NCBI GenBank assembly: GCA_029379385.1 | Contig: CM055611.1 | Span: 16,500,062-16,564,061, forward strand | Direction of reading: 5' to 3' | DNA from: Quillaja saponaria | Taxonomy: Eukaryota > Streptophyta > Magnoliopsida > Fabales > Quillajaceae | Length of the DNA stretch: 64,000 nucleotides | Part shown: positions 11,290-22,672 of the stretch, piece after piece | How positions within the stretch are numbered: position 1 is the stretch's first letter | Layout: each line of letters begins with the position of its first letter | The notes under the pieces: model-generated | Database searches by the model: none | Seen by the model: only the letters and a program-made list of their open reading frames with translations | Told to the model about the DNA's origin: nothing | Program-made: the position numbers and the translations under genes

Positions 11290-12930
11290 ACTTCTTTTAA
11301 AAATGTTTGAAAGGGAAGAAGCAAGAATTAAGAGACAGACAGAAGTCTCATGAATTATATTTGCTGGTGAAATTGGAGGTCGCGAGATGCATTGCTTATT
11401 TGAAGGAGAAAAGGAAAAGTGATCTCTACATAAATTTACAGCCTCAATCTCAAGTTCCCACATTTTAAATTTAATTCTTCTGCATATTAATAGCAAGGTG
11501 GTTCAGTCATAATATTATTATATAAATTAAAAACACTCAGTTTATACTCTCAATTCATTCAATTTACATAATACTGATATTTTTTATTTTAAAAAAATTA
11601 CTAAATAATCATAAATTAAAAATAATTATAATATAAATAATCACAATAACCTAATAATTATTATAAAATAGAATTATCATACTACACTATCCATATCCCC
11701 TAACAACCATCCTAACTACCATCTCCAACGCAACACCACGTCCTTCAATTACCTCTCGCTCTCAGCCCCAACATCCTATAAAAACAAAAGCCCGGGCCCT
11801 TCCTTTACCCTATACAAATAAAAAGTGGCCTTTGCACGACAGCTTTGTCTCTCACAAAATTCTCTTCCTTGCTTTACATTTTTTTTCTCTCACTCAATCA
11901 TCGTGCAAACCAAATCTTAACAAATCATAATTATATTTACTGGTACGTGTATTACACGATTTTTTTTTTCTATATTTTAAAATAAATGATTAAAGTCTTT
12001 GTATTCAAATCTTAAAGAACTCCTAAAATTCTTTTAAAACAAATTGTCGGACAAACTAATAAATTTTCATACTCAAGTAATCTTATACGTTGGTTAGATG
12101 TCGTCTTATTATTTATAATTGTGTTATAATATTGTTGAATTGAGTTAGAAATTTTTATTTTATTAATTAATAAACTCTCATTAGTTGACATGGATATCTT
12201 CTATATTTATAAAATATTAAGTAATAAATAAATTTTTATAATTAAAAAAAAAAATTTGAATCCCAGTATTAGAGAGTCTACTTACATCACTTACATTTAG
12301 AAATGATAATTTGATTTATCAGGTGGGATACATGGTCTAATATGTTAAAAAAATTAGTGTTTACACAATGTGTAAAACATATTGATTCATTAAGTTTGGA
12401 TCCATATTAAAATTTAACTAAAAAATTCTTATAATATTAACGTATTTGAGTTGCAGTTTTTTTAAATGACAATCAAATCAACCAGTAAGTTTAATTATTT
12501 AAACAGTAGCTTTTGACACATAAGAAAATTATTGTCACCCCTCAATAATTGTGAACTCGATGAGTCAGCAGATTGTAATTTGTAAACTCTTTATGAAGGT
12601 TTTGAACTCGAACGGTTAGTGTTTACACATATCTTAATCTAATCTAGTCTATTAATATACCTACCCACAATGATTAATTTAATACTAGCACGTGAGTCAT
12701 GTTTAAAAAAGTAATTATTTCAAAACATAATTCAATGATAAATAATTTCTTTTATATAATCTGATCTACACTATATAAAAAGCTAGAATATTATTATGAT
12801 GTTGTATGCCTTTTTTATGTAATTTTTAATACAGATAACATATGAAAAGGGATGATATGTCCTCCTAAAATTTGATATCTTTTTAAATTAAAATCCCATC
12901 ATTTTTTTAAAACTACTCACTTTCTTCTAT
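11290..12930. repeat. direct repeat flanking the intact DUF247 gene on the left
   Basis: 11300-11420 (AAATGTTTGAAAGGGA, GCATTGCTTATTTGAAGGAG) matches 15015-15130, 11700-11960 matches 15290-15510, and 11960-12930 matches the segment ending at about 18300. Part of it (11770-11945) looks like a promoter and leader: CTATAAAAAC, a CT-rich tract, then ACTG/GTACGT as a possible donor. No downstream coding exon follows, so it is an orphan leader or part of an old repeat. Confidence 0.65.
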
Positions 12931-13032
12931 AATTAAAAAAAAATAAAAATTACATTTTTACCGGGTTTGATATTACCCTGAATTACATTTTTTTTTTTTT
13001 TTGCTAGGACTCAAATGACATTCTTCAATCTG

Positions 13033-13042
13033 TATATATAAG
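13033..13042 (+). promoter_or_regulatory. TATA box of the intact DUF247 gene
   Basis: TATATATAAG lies about 195 bp upstream of the ATG and about 50 bp before the leader-intron donor. The sequence around it (TTCTTCAATCTG, GAGCAGTTTGTGTTGTGCA) is shared with the copy at 9.88 kb. Confidence 0.5.
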
Positions 13043-13090
13043 TGAATCTGAGCAGTTTGTGTTGTGCATAATAGAAGATGATCATCCAAA

Positions 13091-13210
13091 GTAATTTACT
13101 TATTATTATTTTTTTCAATTTCATACATATATGCCATGAGTTCTTGTTAATTTCTTTTTAGTTTAGTGAGGAAGGGTTCTAAGAATTTTTGTTCTTCTCC
13201 ATGTTTATAG
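13091..13210 (+). other. 5'-UTR intron of the intact DUF247 gene (inferred)
   Basis: Donor CCAAA/GTAATT and acceptor CCATGTTTATAG/GTTG enclose 120 nt. The same borders occur in three other copies. The intron ends 26 bases before the ATG. Confidence 0.5.
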
Positions 13211-13236
13211 GTTGAAGATCTTGTACCTTGGCGAAA

Positions 13237-14583
13237 ATGGTGCATGCTAGTGGTAGTGGTACTGCTTCAGTTGAATACATAATCAACATTCCAGAGAGGA
13301 TACATGATCTCTGCATTTATAGGGTTCCTCCCAAACTTCGTCAAGTGAACCCGAAGGCCTACACTCCACGACATATCTCAATTGGTCCTTTTCATCATGG
13401 AGAACCTCAATTCAAGGCCATGGAAGAACTAAAAAAGAGATATGACCTTGAATTTCGGAAACGAATTAAGTCTGATAGACCTTTTCATGTATTCAACGCA
13501 TACATTGGAAATAATGATATCTGGAATTGTTATGCAGATATATCCATGCCCGACAAGAAGGAATTTGTTGGCATGATTGAATTGGATGCTGTGTTCATTA
13601 TGGAGTTCTTGTTAAGGTTAAGAGATAGAGTTCACTACAAAGATGATGATTATGTGATGTCAAAACCATGGCTGATAGAAGGCATATGTCTGGACTTGAT
13701 ATTACTTGAGAATCAGCTTCCAATTAAAGTCTTGAATGAGTTATATACATTTCTGGATGAAGAGGAAAGCAGTACCTTCCTTGATCTTGCATGTAAGTAT
13801 GGGTTTCTTAAACCTCCCAGTATCAAATTCTCAGAAACCAAACCAAATCTTGTTTGTAAGTGCTTTTGCAGGGCCACGGAAAATCCTAAACCTAAAAATC
13901 AATGCCAACACGAACGTACCACTAATGCGAAGCACTTCACAGACTTGCTAAGATGTTTCTACATTCCATCTAATTTAAATGTTGATGCATCGGACGATTC
14001 TGATTATGTTATTTCGTATAGTGCAACGAAATTGCGTGACTCAGGGATAAGTTTCAAAGCTGTTCGAGAAAGGTACTTGCTTGATGTAAACTTCAAGAAT
14101 CATTCCTATATATTCTGGCTCTTCAGTTTTGTGACATGCTTCAAGATTACCAAAGCTCGTCTTGAACTTCCAAAATTGATTATAGATGATGGAATAGAAT
14201 GTAAGCTTCGGAACCTCATTGCATTGGAGCAGTGTCACTATCCAGATAAGTCGTACATCTGCAATTACGTTTCGCTTATTGATGGACTAATTGAAACTAA
14301 AGGAGATGTAGATTTTCTTTTGGAACAGAAAGTAATTGTTAATTATCTGGGAAGCAATGATGCAGTGGCAAAATTGGTTAACAGTCTTGGCAGTGAACTA
14401 ACAATAAGTTCAAGTTGCTACAAAGCAAAAATCAGAGAAATCAATGCACACTATGAGAATCCTTTCAATCAAACCATGGCAACCATAAGAAGGGTATACT
14501 TCAAAGATCTGCGGAGAACTAGTTCAACTATAGTTGGACTTGCTATTCTGGCATTCACCTCTTTTGGTTATTCCTTGAAATAA
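13237..14583 (+). CDS. DUF247 / UPF0481 family membrane-anchored protein (only intact copy), 448 residues
   Basis: The start is ATG 13237 (MVHASGSGTASVEY); the frame is open a little further upstream but has no ATG. The coding region is a single exon, typical of the family. Visible in order: N-terminal DUF247 motif (CIYRVPPKLRQVN, YTPRHISIGPFHHG, residues about 30-60); ELDAVFIMEFLLRL (about 125-138); LLENQLPIKVLNELY (about 165-180); a Cys/His cluster VCKCFCRATENPKP...CQH (about 210-230); SATKLRDSGISFKAV (about 265-280); LRNLIALEQCHYPD and ICNYVSLIDGLIE; then a hydrophobic C-terminus (IVGLAILAFTSFGYSLK) as a tail anchor. Biochemical function is unknown. Grass members (SDUF247) act in self-incompatibility at the S and Z loci; a similar role here is not implied. 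It is flanked by direct repeats (11.3-12.9 and 15.0-18.3 kb). Confidence 0.93.
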   Translation: MVHASGSGTASVEYIINIPERIHDLCIYRVPPKLRQVNPKAYTPRHISIGPFHHGEPQFKAMEELKKRYDLEFRKRIKSDRPFHVFNAYIGNNDIWNCYADISMPDKKEFVGMIELDAVFIMEFLLRLRDRVHYKDDDYVMSKPWLIEGICLDLILLENQLPIKVLNELYTFLDEEESSTFLDLACKYGFLKPPSIKFSETKPNLVCKCFCRATENPKPKNQCQHERTTNAKHFTDLLRCFYIPSNLNVDASDDSDYVISYSATKLRDSGISFKAVRERYLLDVNFKNHSYIFWLFSFVTCFKITKARLELPKLIIDDGIECKLRNLIALEQCHYPDKSYICNYVSLIDGLIETKGDVDFLLEQKVIVNYLGSNDAVAKLVNSLGSELTISSSCYKAKIREINAHYENPFNQTMATIRRVYFKDLRRTSSTIVGLAILAFTSFGYSLK

Positions 14584-15005
14584 CCATAAATAAGTCAAGA
14601 GCTTGTCTTAATTACTTGAAAGTTGCTACTTGGAGTGTAAGTCGTGTATTGGATTGTATTAATACGGGTTTGTTATTTCGCTTAGATTATGAACTGTTTA
14701 TGTTCATTTGGTTTGTTCTATGATGATAATGTAGTAATGTAGTAATGTTGAGTGTAAGTTGTGTATTGGATTGTATTAATACGGGTTTGTTATTTAGCTT
14801 AGATTATGAACTTTTTTATGTTCATTTGGTCTGTTCTACGGTGATAATGTAGTAATGTTGTTTCTCTGAAATAAATTATTTTGTCCTTTTTTTGTCATAT
14901 GCAACCCAACTCAGTTTTAATCAAGCAAAATGTCTATGAGCATTAATTATGAATGCTTCCTAAGAATTAACATTATTTCAGATAATCTCATTTTTCTTTT
15001 TTCTT
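14584..15005. repeat. 3' UTR with an internal tandem duplication of about 118 bp
   Basis: GAGTGTAAGTCGTGTATTGG at about 14632 is repeated as GAGTGTAAGTTGTGTATTGG at about 14750, and the following 90 bp repeat too. AAATAAATTATTTT near 14868 is a plausible polyadenylation signal. Confidence 0.65.
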
Positions 15006-15009
15006 TTTT

Positions 15010-15520
15010 GGATCTTTTAAAAATGTTTGAAAGGGAGGAAGCAAGAATTAAGAGACAGAGAAGGCTCATGAATTATATTTGCAGGTGAAATTGGAGGTCA
15101 AGAGATGCATTGCTTATTTGAAGGAGAAAATGGAAAACAATCCCTACAGAAATTTACTGCCTCGGCTACTATACCAGGCTACACATGGTTTGGGATCCCA
15201 AGTTCCCACATTTTAAATTTAATTCTTTTGCGTATTGATGGAATGATGGTAACTTCCCCATCTACATTCCCAGAACAATTTTCCTGGTTAGAAAAAAACC
15301 ACATCATTCAAGTACCTCTCAGCTCCAACCTCCTAGAAAAAACAAATGCCGTGCCCTTCCTTTATCCTTTGCAAAATAAAAAGTGGCTCTTGCCCTACAG
15401 CTTTTTCTCTCACACAAATTCTCGTCCTTACTTTACATTTTTTTCTCTCACTCAAATACATCCATCGTGCAAACCAAATCTTAACAAATCATAATTATTT
15501 ACAGGTGGGTGTATTACACT
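15010..15520. repeat. direct repeat flanking the intact DUF247 gene on the right; orphan leader-like segment
   Basis: Matches 11290-11960. The reading frame 15105-15494 (MHCLFEGENGKQ and on) is not maintained in the left copy, where it stops after a few codons, so I do not call it a gene. The segment ends in a CT-rich leader-like tract and ACAG/GTGGGT. Confidence 0.55.
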
Positions 15521-15733
15521 GCATTTATATCTGTTTCTTTCTCCACTGTTAATATGCGACACAAAGAAGATCTAATATTTATGCACGCGCACGAATTTTT
15601 TTTTTTTCCTATATTTAAAATAAATGTTTAAAGTCTTCAGTATTCTAAAATTAAAAAAAAAAAAAAAAAAAAAGAAGCTAAAGTCTTCTTTTTAACGTGT
15701 TATGTGCAGAAGTTATTCAACTAGGCATAGCAC

Positions 15734-16110
15734 AGGCCTGTGCATCAGGTAGGGTTGGGTTTTATTGAGCCTTTTCAACGTACTACTTGGCCCAGTAAAT
15801 TTTTTTTTCAAACTGTCATATAATAAAATAAACATGGGCCGCGCCTAATTCTGAGTTGCCAAAGTTGGGGTAATGGGCCATAGTTTGGGTAAAGTGGCAG
15901 TGGGCTTAGGTTTAGACTAGAAAAGTAATGTTAAACTTTTAGTCTGGTTGAGTTCAGGTTTTAAATTGGTTTTTCAAATATACTCGAACCAGTCGGTGAA
16001 TATTGGGCCTACCCGAGCTGTTCCGAGAGTCTTGGGAAACTTCCCGAACTTGACAAAGACCAGGTTTGGCCTGGTCGATGGGTCGGGAAGCATACCAACT
16101 GCACAGGCCT
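15734..16110. mobile_element. putative hAT-like non-autonomous element
   Basis: The left end AGGCCTGTGCA at 15734 is matched by the exact inverted TGCACAGGCCT ending at 16110. The interior carries words such as GGGTTGGGTTTTATTG and CCCGACCCATCG, common in plant MITEs of this terminus type. It is 377 bp with no coding capacity. A target duplication was not clear. Confidence 0.5.
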
Positions 16111-16466
16111 AACAGAGCATTTCATTCATCAATTTTTAAGGGAGTATCCAATGGAGATCCTTAAAAAATATACCATTTTTAAAATATCATTACTTAAAAA
16201 TAATAGTATGTGGACCCATGTGTTGTTGTAGGCATACTACTTTGTGTCTAATGAGCACTGAATAGACAAATTAATATTAAATTTATATTATTTGCATATA
16301 ACAACAAACTTCTGGTCACTTTTGGAGGGCTATCGTCACTATAAATATATTTAATTTTTGACATAAGACTCAATTTTTTCAAAACTCGACTTATTAATAT
16401 TATTAATATATATTTTTATTGTTTATATATAAGTTTATAATAAACATATATATATATACATATAAA

Positions 16467-18070
16467 ACATAATTTGTAACATATTTTGGTGGTAAACTAT
16501 TTAAGTGGCTCTCTAATAGGTCTTGAATTCAATTCTTATTGACTTGCTGATTCAAACTTCGCAAAAACTCGGTTCATTTCTACTACTAAAGTACACAAGA
16601 TATATCTTGAACCCATAACATGGAAGATTTAAAAATTAGATTAAGTAGTCTATTCAAGATCTTCAAAAAATATTTAAAAAATTGTTGAAAAACTAATAGA
16701 TTTTAAGACTCAAGTGATCTTATACGTTGGTTATCTATGTCATCTTATTATTTATAAATTGTGTTAGTGATATTAGTAAATTGTGTTGTAATATTGTTGA
16801 ATTGAGTTAGAATTGTGTTGTAATATTTGATTTATCAAGTGAGATACATGGTCTAATATTGAATTTAAATCAAATAATATTGATTCATTAAGTTTGGATC
16901 CATATTAAAATTTAACTAAAAATTATTATAATATTTATGTACTTCAATTGCAGTTTTTTAAAGATAATAAAATTAACCAGTAAGTTTATTTATTTAAACA
17001 ATAGCTTTTGACACAAAAGAAAATTATTGCCACCCCTTAATAATTGTGAACTTGATTGAGTCCGCGGATTGTAATTTGTAAACTCAAAAAGTTATTTTAG
17101 GAAGGTTTTGAACTCGAACAGTTTGTGTCTACACAGATCTTGACCTAATTTAATCTATTAACATACTTACCTACAATGATTAATTTAACAGTTGTATGTG
17201 TATAAAAGTAGGGCTGTGCAAGGAACCCGGAAAAACCAAATACCCGAACCGAACCGGTAATTCGGTTTGGTTAAATTCAGGTATTTTTCTTATTCGGTTC
17301 GGTTCGGATATATATATATATATATAACATAATTTGTAACATATTTTGTTGGTAAATTATTTAAGTGGCTCTCTAATAGGTCTTGAATTCAATTCTTATT
17401 GACTTGCCAATTCAAACTTCGCAAAAACTCGGTTCATTTCTACCATTAAAGTACACAAGATATGGCTTTAACCCATAACATGCAAGATTTAAAAATTAGA
17501 TTAAGTAATCTATTCAAGATCTTCAAAAAATTATTTAAAAAATTGTTGAAAAACTAATAGATTTTAAGACTCAAGTGATCTTATACGTTGGTTATCTATG
17601 TCATCTTATTATTTATAAATTGTATTAGTGATATTAGTAAATTGTGTTGTAATATTGTTGAATTGAGTTAGAATTGTGTTGTAATATTTGATTTATCAAG
17701 TGAGATACATGGTCTAATATTGAATTTAAATCAAATAATATTGATTCATTAAGTTTGGATCCATATTAAAATTTAACTAAAAAATTATTATAATATTTAT
17801 GTACTTCAATTGCAGTATTTTAAAAGATAATAAAATTAACCAGTAAGTTTATTTATTTAAACAATAGCTTTTGACACAAAAGAAAATTATTGCCACCCCT
17901 TAATAATTGTGAACTTGATTGAGTTCGCGGATTGTAATTTGTAAACTCAAAAAGTTATTTTAGGAAGGTTTTGAACTCGAACAGTTTGTGTCTACACAGA
18001 TCTTAACCTAATTTAATCTATTAACATACCTACCTACAATGATTAATTTAACAGTTGTATGTGTATAAAA
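16467..18070. repeat. direct tandem duplication, two copies offset by 858 bp
   Basis: 16467-17210 and 17325-18070 are close copies (ACATAATTTGTAACATATTTT at 16467 and 17325; TTATACGTTGGTTATCTATG in both). A third, more diverged copy is at about 12030-12780. The spacer 17213-17312 holds a half-element starting GGGCTGTGCAAGGAACCCGG, resembling a hAT-like terminus with CGGTTCGG words. Confidence 0.75.
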
Positions 18071-18299
18071 GAGTAATTATTTGAAAACATAATTCAATGA
18101 TAAATAATTTTATTTATATAGTCTATCAATCTATACTATACTATACTAAAAGTTAAAACACCTTTATGATGTTTTATAACATTTTAATATAGTTTTTAAT
18201 TTAAATAACATACTAAAAGGGAGGATAGTGTCCTCCTAAATTTTGACATCCTTTTAAATTAAAATTCCATTATTTATTAGGAAATACTCACTTTCTTCT

Positions 18300-19290
18300 A
18301 TAATTTAAGGGAAAAAAATAATAATAAGAAACAAAAAACACACGTAGTGTTAACTTCAATTAATCAATTATTATTTTTCTTTAAAAAAGCAATCTCTTCT
18401 AAAACTTACCTCATTTTCTTCATTTAAAACAACAATTATAATATTTTTACATTATTTCTTTAAAAAAGAAAAAAACCATTAAACATGTGTGTAACAGTGT
18501 AAGCAAGTGTTATGGGACTAGTTTATTACAAATTATGCATGTAATCGAAATGAATTGCAAATAATATAGAAAACCCATTACGCATGAATTACAAATTGAT
18601 ATTATATTATTATTCAATAAATTTTTTAATTATATTAATACTCTAATGATATAATTAAAATATAAGGGTCAATTGTATTTTACCTCATGAACTATTACAT
18701 ATTTTGCAATAATCCCTATAAACTATCGAGCTAGACACATAACCCTCTTATTTGAGTCATAATTAGCAAATAACTACCATTCATTTAAATTAGTCATTAA
18801 ATCTAATAAATTAACTCATAAAAGACTAAACGACCCTCATTAAATCTAATAGGCAACAGATACAATAGCACGAATTTGTGATACAAAGAACACTTTGTCA
18901 AATTAACTAAAATTAAACACGAAGAGAATAAAAAAGTACCTTAGAATTAGATATCATTGGGAAAACAAGTAACAATTTCATAAACCAATAAACAGACAAG
19001 TATTGGAGAAAGAAATCATGACTAGTTATATTAACATAACTTAAAACTTCATCAAATCACTAATAAGTTAAAAATCAATTGTCTTCAAACTAGACAAATT
19101 AACATAATACTAAATTTGCTTCATCCTCTTTTACATGTTTTAATATTATAAAACACATGTCCAAATTTTTAAACCACCACCAATTTGTTAACGTACCCTT
19201 TTTAAATGCTACCTAAATTTTGCATCAAAAGAATATCTCTAGTATAAGAGTGAATTGTCAATGTTATTGAAAAATAAAACATAATAAGGA
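18300..19290. other. AT-rich intergenic DNA, no gene seen
   Basis: AT-rich sequence. 18660-18850 reads like the terminus of a dispersed plant repeat (GGGTCAATTGTATTTTACC and on), but I could not define both ends. Confidence 0.4.
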
Positions 19291-19810
19291 AATCCTATGC
19301 TCCTACATGCAGCTCACGCAAACACACAAATAAATTATTTTCACTTGGACCTAAAAAGTCTACTAACAATAAAGTAACTAAATGTAGACATAAAAAAAAT
19401 AAAAATCCGATGCTCCTACATGTATCTCATGCAAACACACACAAATAAATTATTTTCACTAGACCTAAAAAGTCTACTAACGATAAAGTACCTAGATGTA
19501 GACATAAAAAGAAAATCCCATGCTCCTACATGTAGCTCATGCAAACACACACAAATAAATTATTTTCACTAGACCTAAAAAGTCTACTAACAATAAAGTA
19601 CCTAGATGTAGACATAAAAAGGAAAAAGTCTACTAACAAATGAATTATTATCACTAGACCTAAAAAGTCTACTAACAATAAAGTAATTAGATATAGACAT
19701 AAAAAGGAAAAAGTCTACTACCAATAAAGTAACTAGATAACCCATGCTCCTACAACAACTCACGCAAACACACACAAATGAACTATTTTCACTAGGACTT
19801 AAAAAGGCTA
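19291..19810. repeat. tandem minisatellite, about 110-115-bp unit
   Basis: ATGCTCCTACA followed by CTCACGCAAACACACA or CTCATGCAAACACACA, TAAATTATTTTCACT and AAAAAGTCTACTAAC recurs with starts near 19297, 19410, 19520 and 19744. Between the last two are one or two shortened units lacking the ATGCTCC half. Four to five units in all. Confidence 0.8.
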
Positions 19811-21045
19811 GATATAAGAGAGGTATTAGTGGGATTTGATAGGATAAGATTGCATAGTCAGGATTAGTTACAAAAGTTGTGTGAAAGCAGCCTATATAAA
19901 GAGGCTTGTAAACTCATAAAAGGCATAAAAAAATCCTATTTGATAAATACAACTTTTGGTTGCTCTGTAACAGAGCTATGTTTTATGTTTCGTCTTCTTT
20001 CATCTATAGATTCCAAGTATAACTCCAAATTCAAGAGTCATGTGCATCTTATGAACACGCACTTAGCACCTATTACATGCAAAAATATATTTCTTGGTAG
20101 ATGCACAACTCTAGAAGGCAGAGAATTAGTTAGACTATTAAACAAATTGACAGGGGCACAAGATAAACAAATACATTTTAAACAAGATGATTAGCTTTAG
20201 ATGACAAAATGAGTACATGAGATAACACACAAAGCAGAGCTGCTACAAGACTAAAAAATTAAGCAGCCAATAACTAACATACAGAGAAAAAAAAACATGA
20301 CCGATCAATGGAGATGGAGGGGACCTACCAGAGCAGAGCATGGAAGTGGAATAAAATAACTACAGAGGTGGTGGAGGATAAAAAAAATCAAGAAGCAATC
20401 TAACAATAAAGTAGAAGTAAAATCAAGGAGCCTACTAAAACATAATTCATTAACCAAAGTCCCTCCTCTTTTACATATTAACAACACCTATCAAACACAT
20501 AAGAACAAAATATGGAATAGAAAATATTTCAAAATAAAAAAATATAATAAACCAACAAATTACATAAGAAATTAATACCTGAGATAAGGGCACACAACTA
20601 AAGAGATTTTTGAACTGAAGCCTAACTCACCAGCCTGTTCTCCAACACCGAGTGACTGCATCGTTTATTATAAAAAAAAACACCGAGTGACTGCATCGTT
20701 TATTATAAAAAAAAAAAAAAAAAAAAGACAAGAAGAAGACAGTCAAGCCATAGACCCAAGGGAAAAAAGAAGAAGAAGAAGGAAAACTAGTCAAAAACAA
20801 GCTATGGAGCTAGAGAAAGAAGGCTTACAAAGAAAGCAAGGGGAGAAAAATGATGAGAAGATGGAACCCAGCAAGAAAGGTTGAGCCGCAAAGGGATTTC
20901 AAAGATGGGTGAAAGAGTAAAGTTAGCAAACAGAAAAGAAAAGAAAAAAGAAGGTTAAAGTTAGCCGACAAAAAAGAAAAGAAAGAGGAAGGTATAAAGT
21001 TATGGGTAGAAAAGTTTTTTTTTTTAAATAATTTTATATTTTATT
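19811..21045. other. intergenic region with a short tandem duplication
   Basis: The frame 19877-20194 has no recognisable motif and I do not call it a gene. A 35-bp unit (CACCGAGTGACTGCATCG and on) is directly duplicated at about 20646 and 20681, each copy ending in an A-run. 20720-20990 is purine-rich and low complexity. Confidence 0.45.
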
Positions 21046-21049
21046 AACA

Positions 21050-21275
21050 TCAGAGATGGATACATTATTGGAGACGGATCTAGATTATAGAGACAGAAAA
21101 TAAAAAATTTCAAAGATGGAATTTCCGTCTCGGATACAAATTAAAATTTTATTTATATTTTAGGCGATGAATGTACTTTCCGTCTCTCCTTCCGTCCCTT
21201 GATAATGACTTTCAGAGACGGAACACGTATCGTCTCTAATAATCCGTCTCTGATACCTTGTTTCCTTGTAGTGCA
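21050..21275 (-). mobile_element. terminus of a CACTA (En/Spm) DNA transposon
   Basis: Reverse-complemented, the right end reads CACTACAAGGAAACAAGG, the CACTA terminus. Inside are repeated subterminal motifs of the type AGAGACGG/CCGTCTCT (at least five between 21050 and 21260). Beyond the end the sequence (TTGAACATGAGAGAATC) joins the duplicated tail block known from 7.5 and 39.0 kb, which fixes the boundary. No opposite CACTA end or transposase was found to the left, so this is a solo end or internally deleted element. Confidence 0.7.
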
Positions 21276-22672
21276 GTTGAACATGAGAGAATCTGAATCC
21301 ATATTTCCTATGATAAGATTGCAAAATTTGTGCATGTCAGATAACTTATCTTAACAGAAATATTCTAAGCAATATCTCTAGTTTGAACCTGATCTAGTCA
21401 AGCAGATACTTTATGAATTTTGACATCTCTTGCATTTATTTCTATTCACTACGTGGATGTATCATATGGCGCCAACTAGTTGCTAATTCAACTAACACAA
21501 GGCTTAAACTCAACAAAAGTTTCAACCCACCAGGGATCAAATAATTACTTAATGGAAACTATTTTAATCATAAACGGCTGGTGATATTAGTTGACAGTTG
21601 TCATAAAACCTAAGTAGACAAGGACCATAAGGTCCATAACATTTTCAGCTACGGAGTGTTATATATCGTGGTAATAGAATTTGAGAAATAAACCATGCTT
21701 CAATTGCATGTTTTGCGTTCCACTAGCTTCCCAGCAGTTTGCATTTAAAAGATATTTGACATGAACAATCACATCAACCAAGCAAAGGGTACCAGAACGA
21801 CCTGTTCAACCAGGAGAATTTAAATGAATCCTCTTCCGTGGCCTCTGCCTTAAAGAAATAAACATTCCCCAACCTGTTTTGTTTTATGGAAAATTAAAAA
21901 AAGTAGTGAGTTTGAAATAAGAATAAATGTCATCTGACATATTATTTAACTTCTTATTATGTTTAGTATCATCATTATATAGCTAGTAATTACAAAATTC
22001 TTTTTGGGAGAATAAGTACATGAATACAACAGATAATCTTTTACTGCGTAAGAGTTTTACCAAGATGGCATATTAGAGTGCAAAATGATGAAAATCCGTA
22101 CAGAATATGGAGTAGCAACTTAAATGCAATGGGTTGTGTTGGAATGGAAAGTGATTGAAGATGAGATAGAAAGACTACATTAGTTTCAATAATATGAAAA
22201 TCTTACTCATCACTTCCAGTCATGTATAAACTTGGGAACATGAGCACTCTTAGGCTAGTTCTCACCCACTTTTTCTGCATCTTTCCTTTGAACGGACATC
22301 TTTTTTTCTTCTTCTTTTTTTTGTCCTTCTGTTTTTTAGGGAGGGGGGGAAGGGGGAATAAACCCCCAGTAGGCTTTTAAGAGAGTCAACACTTGGACCT
22401 CCTGGATAGAAAGAAATGCTAGGTGTCGTGGATCATAAGGGTCCTGCCATCGACATCCATATGTTGTTGCTAGTCTCCTGAGATGTTAAATATTGCAATC
22501 TTTCTGGTCTTGATCTCAGACCTGAGTTCTTGGCAATAAAAGATTTGAAGGTACTGCAATTATGATCTGAGGTTGCCTGTTGGTACTGGTAGATTCAGAA
22601 GAATGTTGAAGTTGGTACATTTCCAAAGAGTAGAGGCACTGTAGTTCCTTCCACTGCATTTCATACTCATCA
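21276..22672. repeat. duplicated tail block
   Basis: 21360-22290 matches 48110-48930, and its first half matches 39420-39860 (shared CAAGCAAAGGGTACC, CAATTGCATGTTTT). No coding sequence seen. Confidence 0.65.

Noticed and set aside
15105..15494. 129-residue open frame starting MHCLFEGENGKQ
   Set aside because: The duplicate at 11.39 kb stops after a few codons, and the sequence continues into a leader-like tract; not conserved as protein.
19877..20194. 105-residue open frame
   Set aside because: No recognisable motif, no splice context, surrounded by repeats; kept as intergenic.
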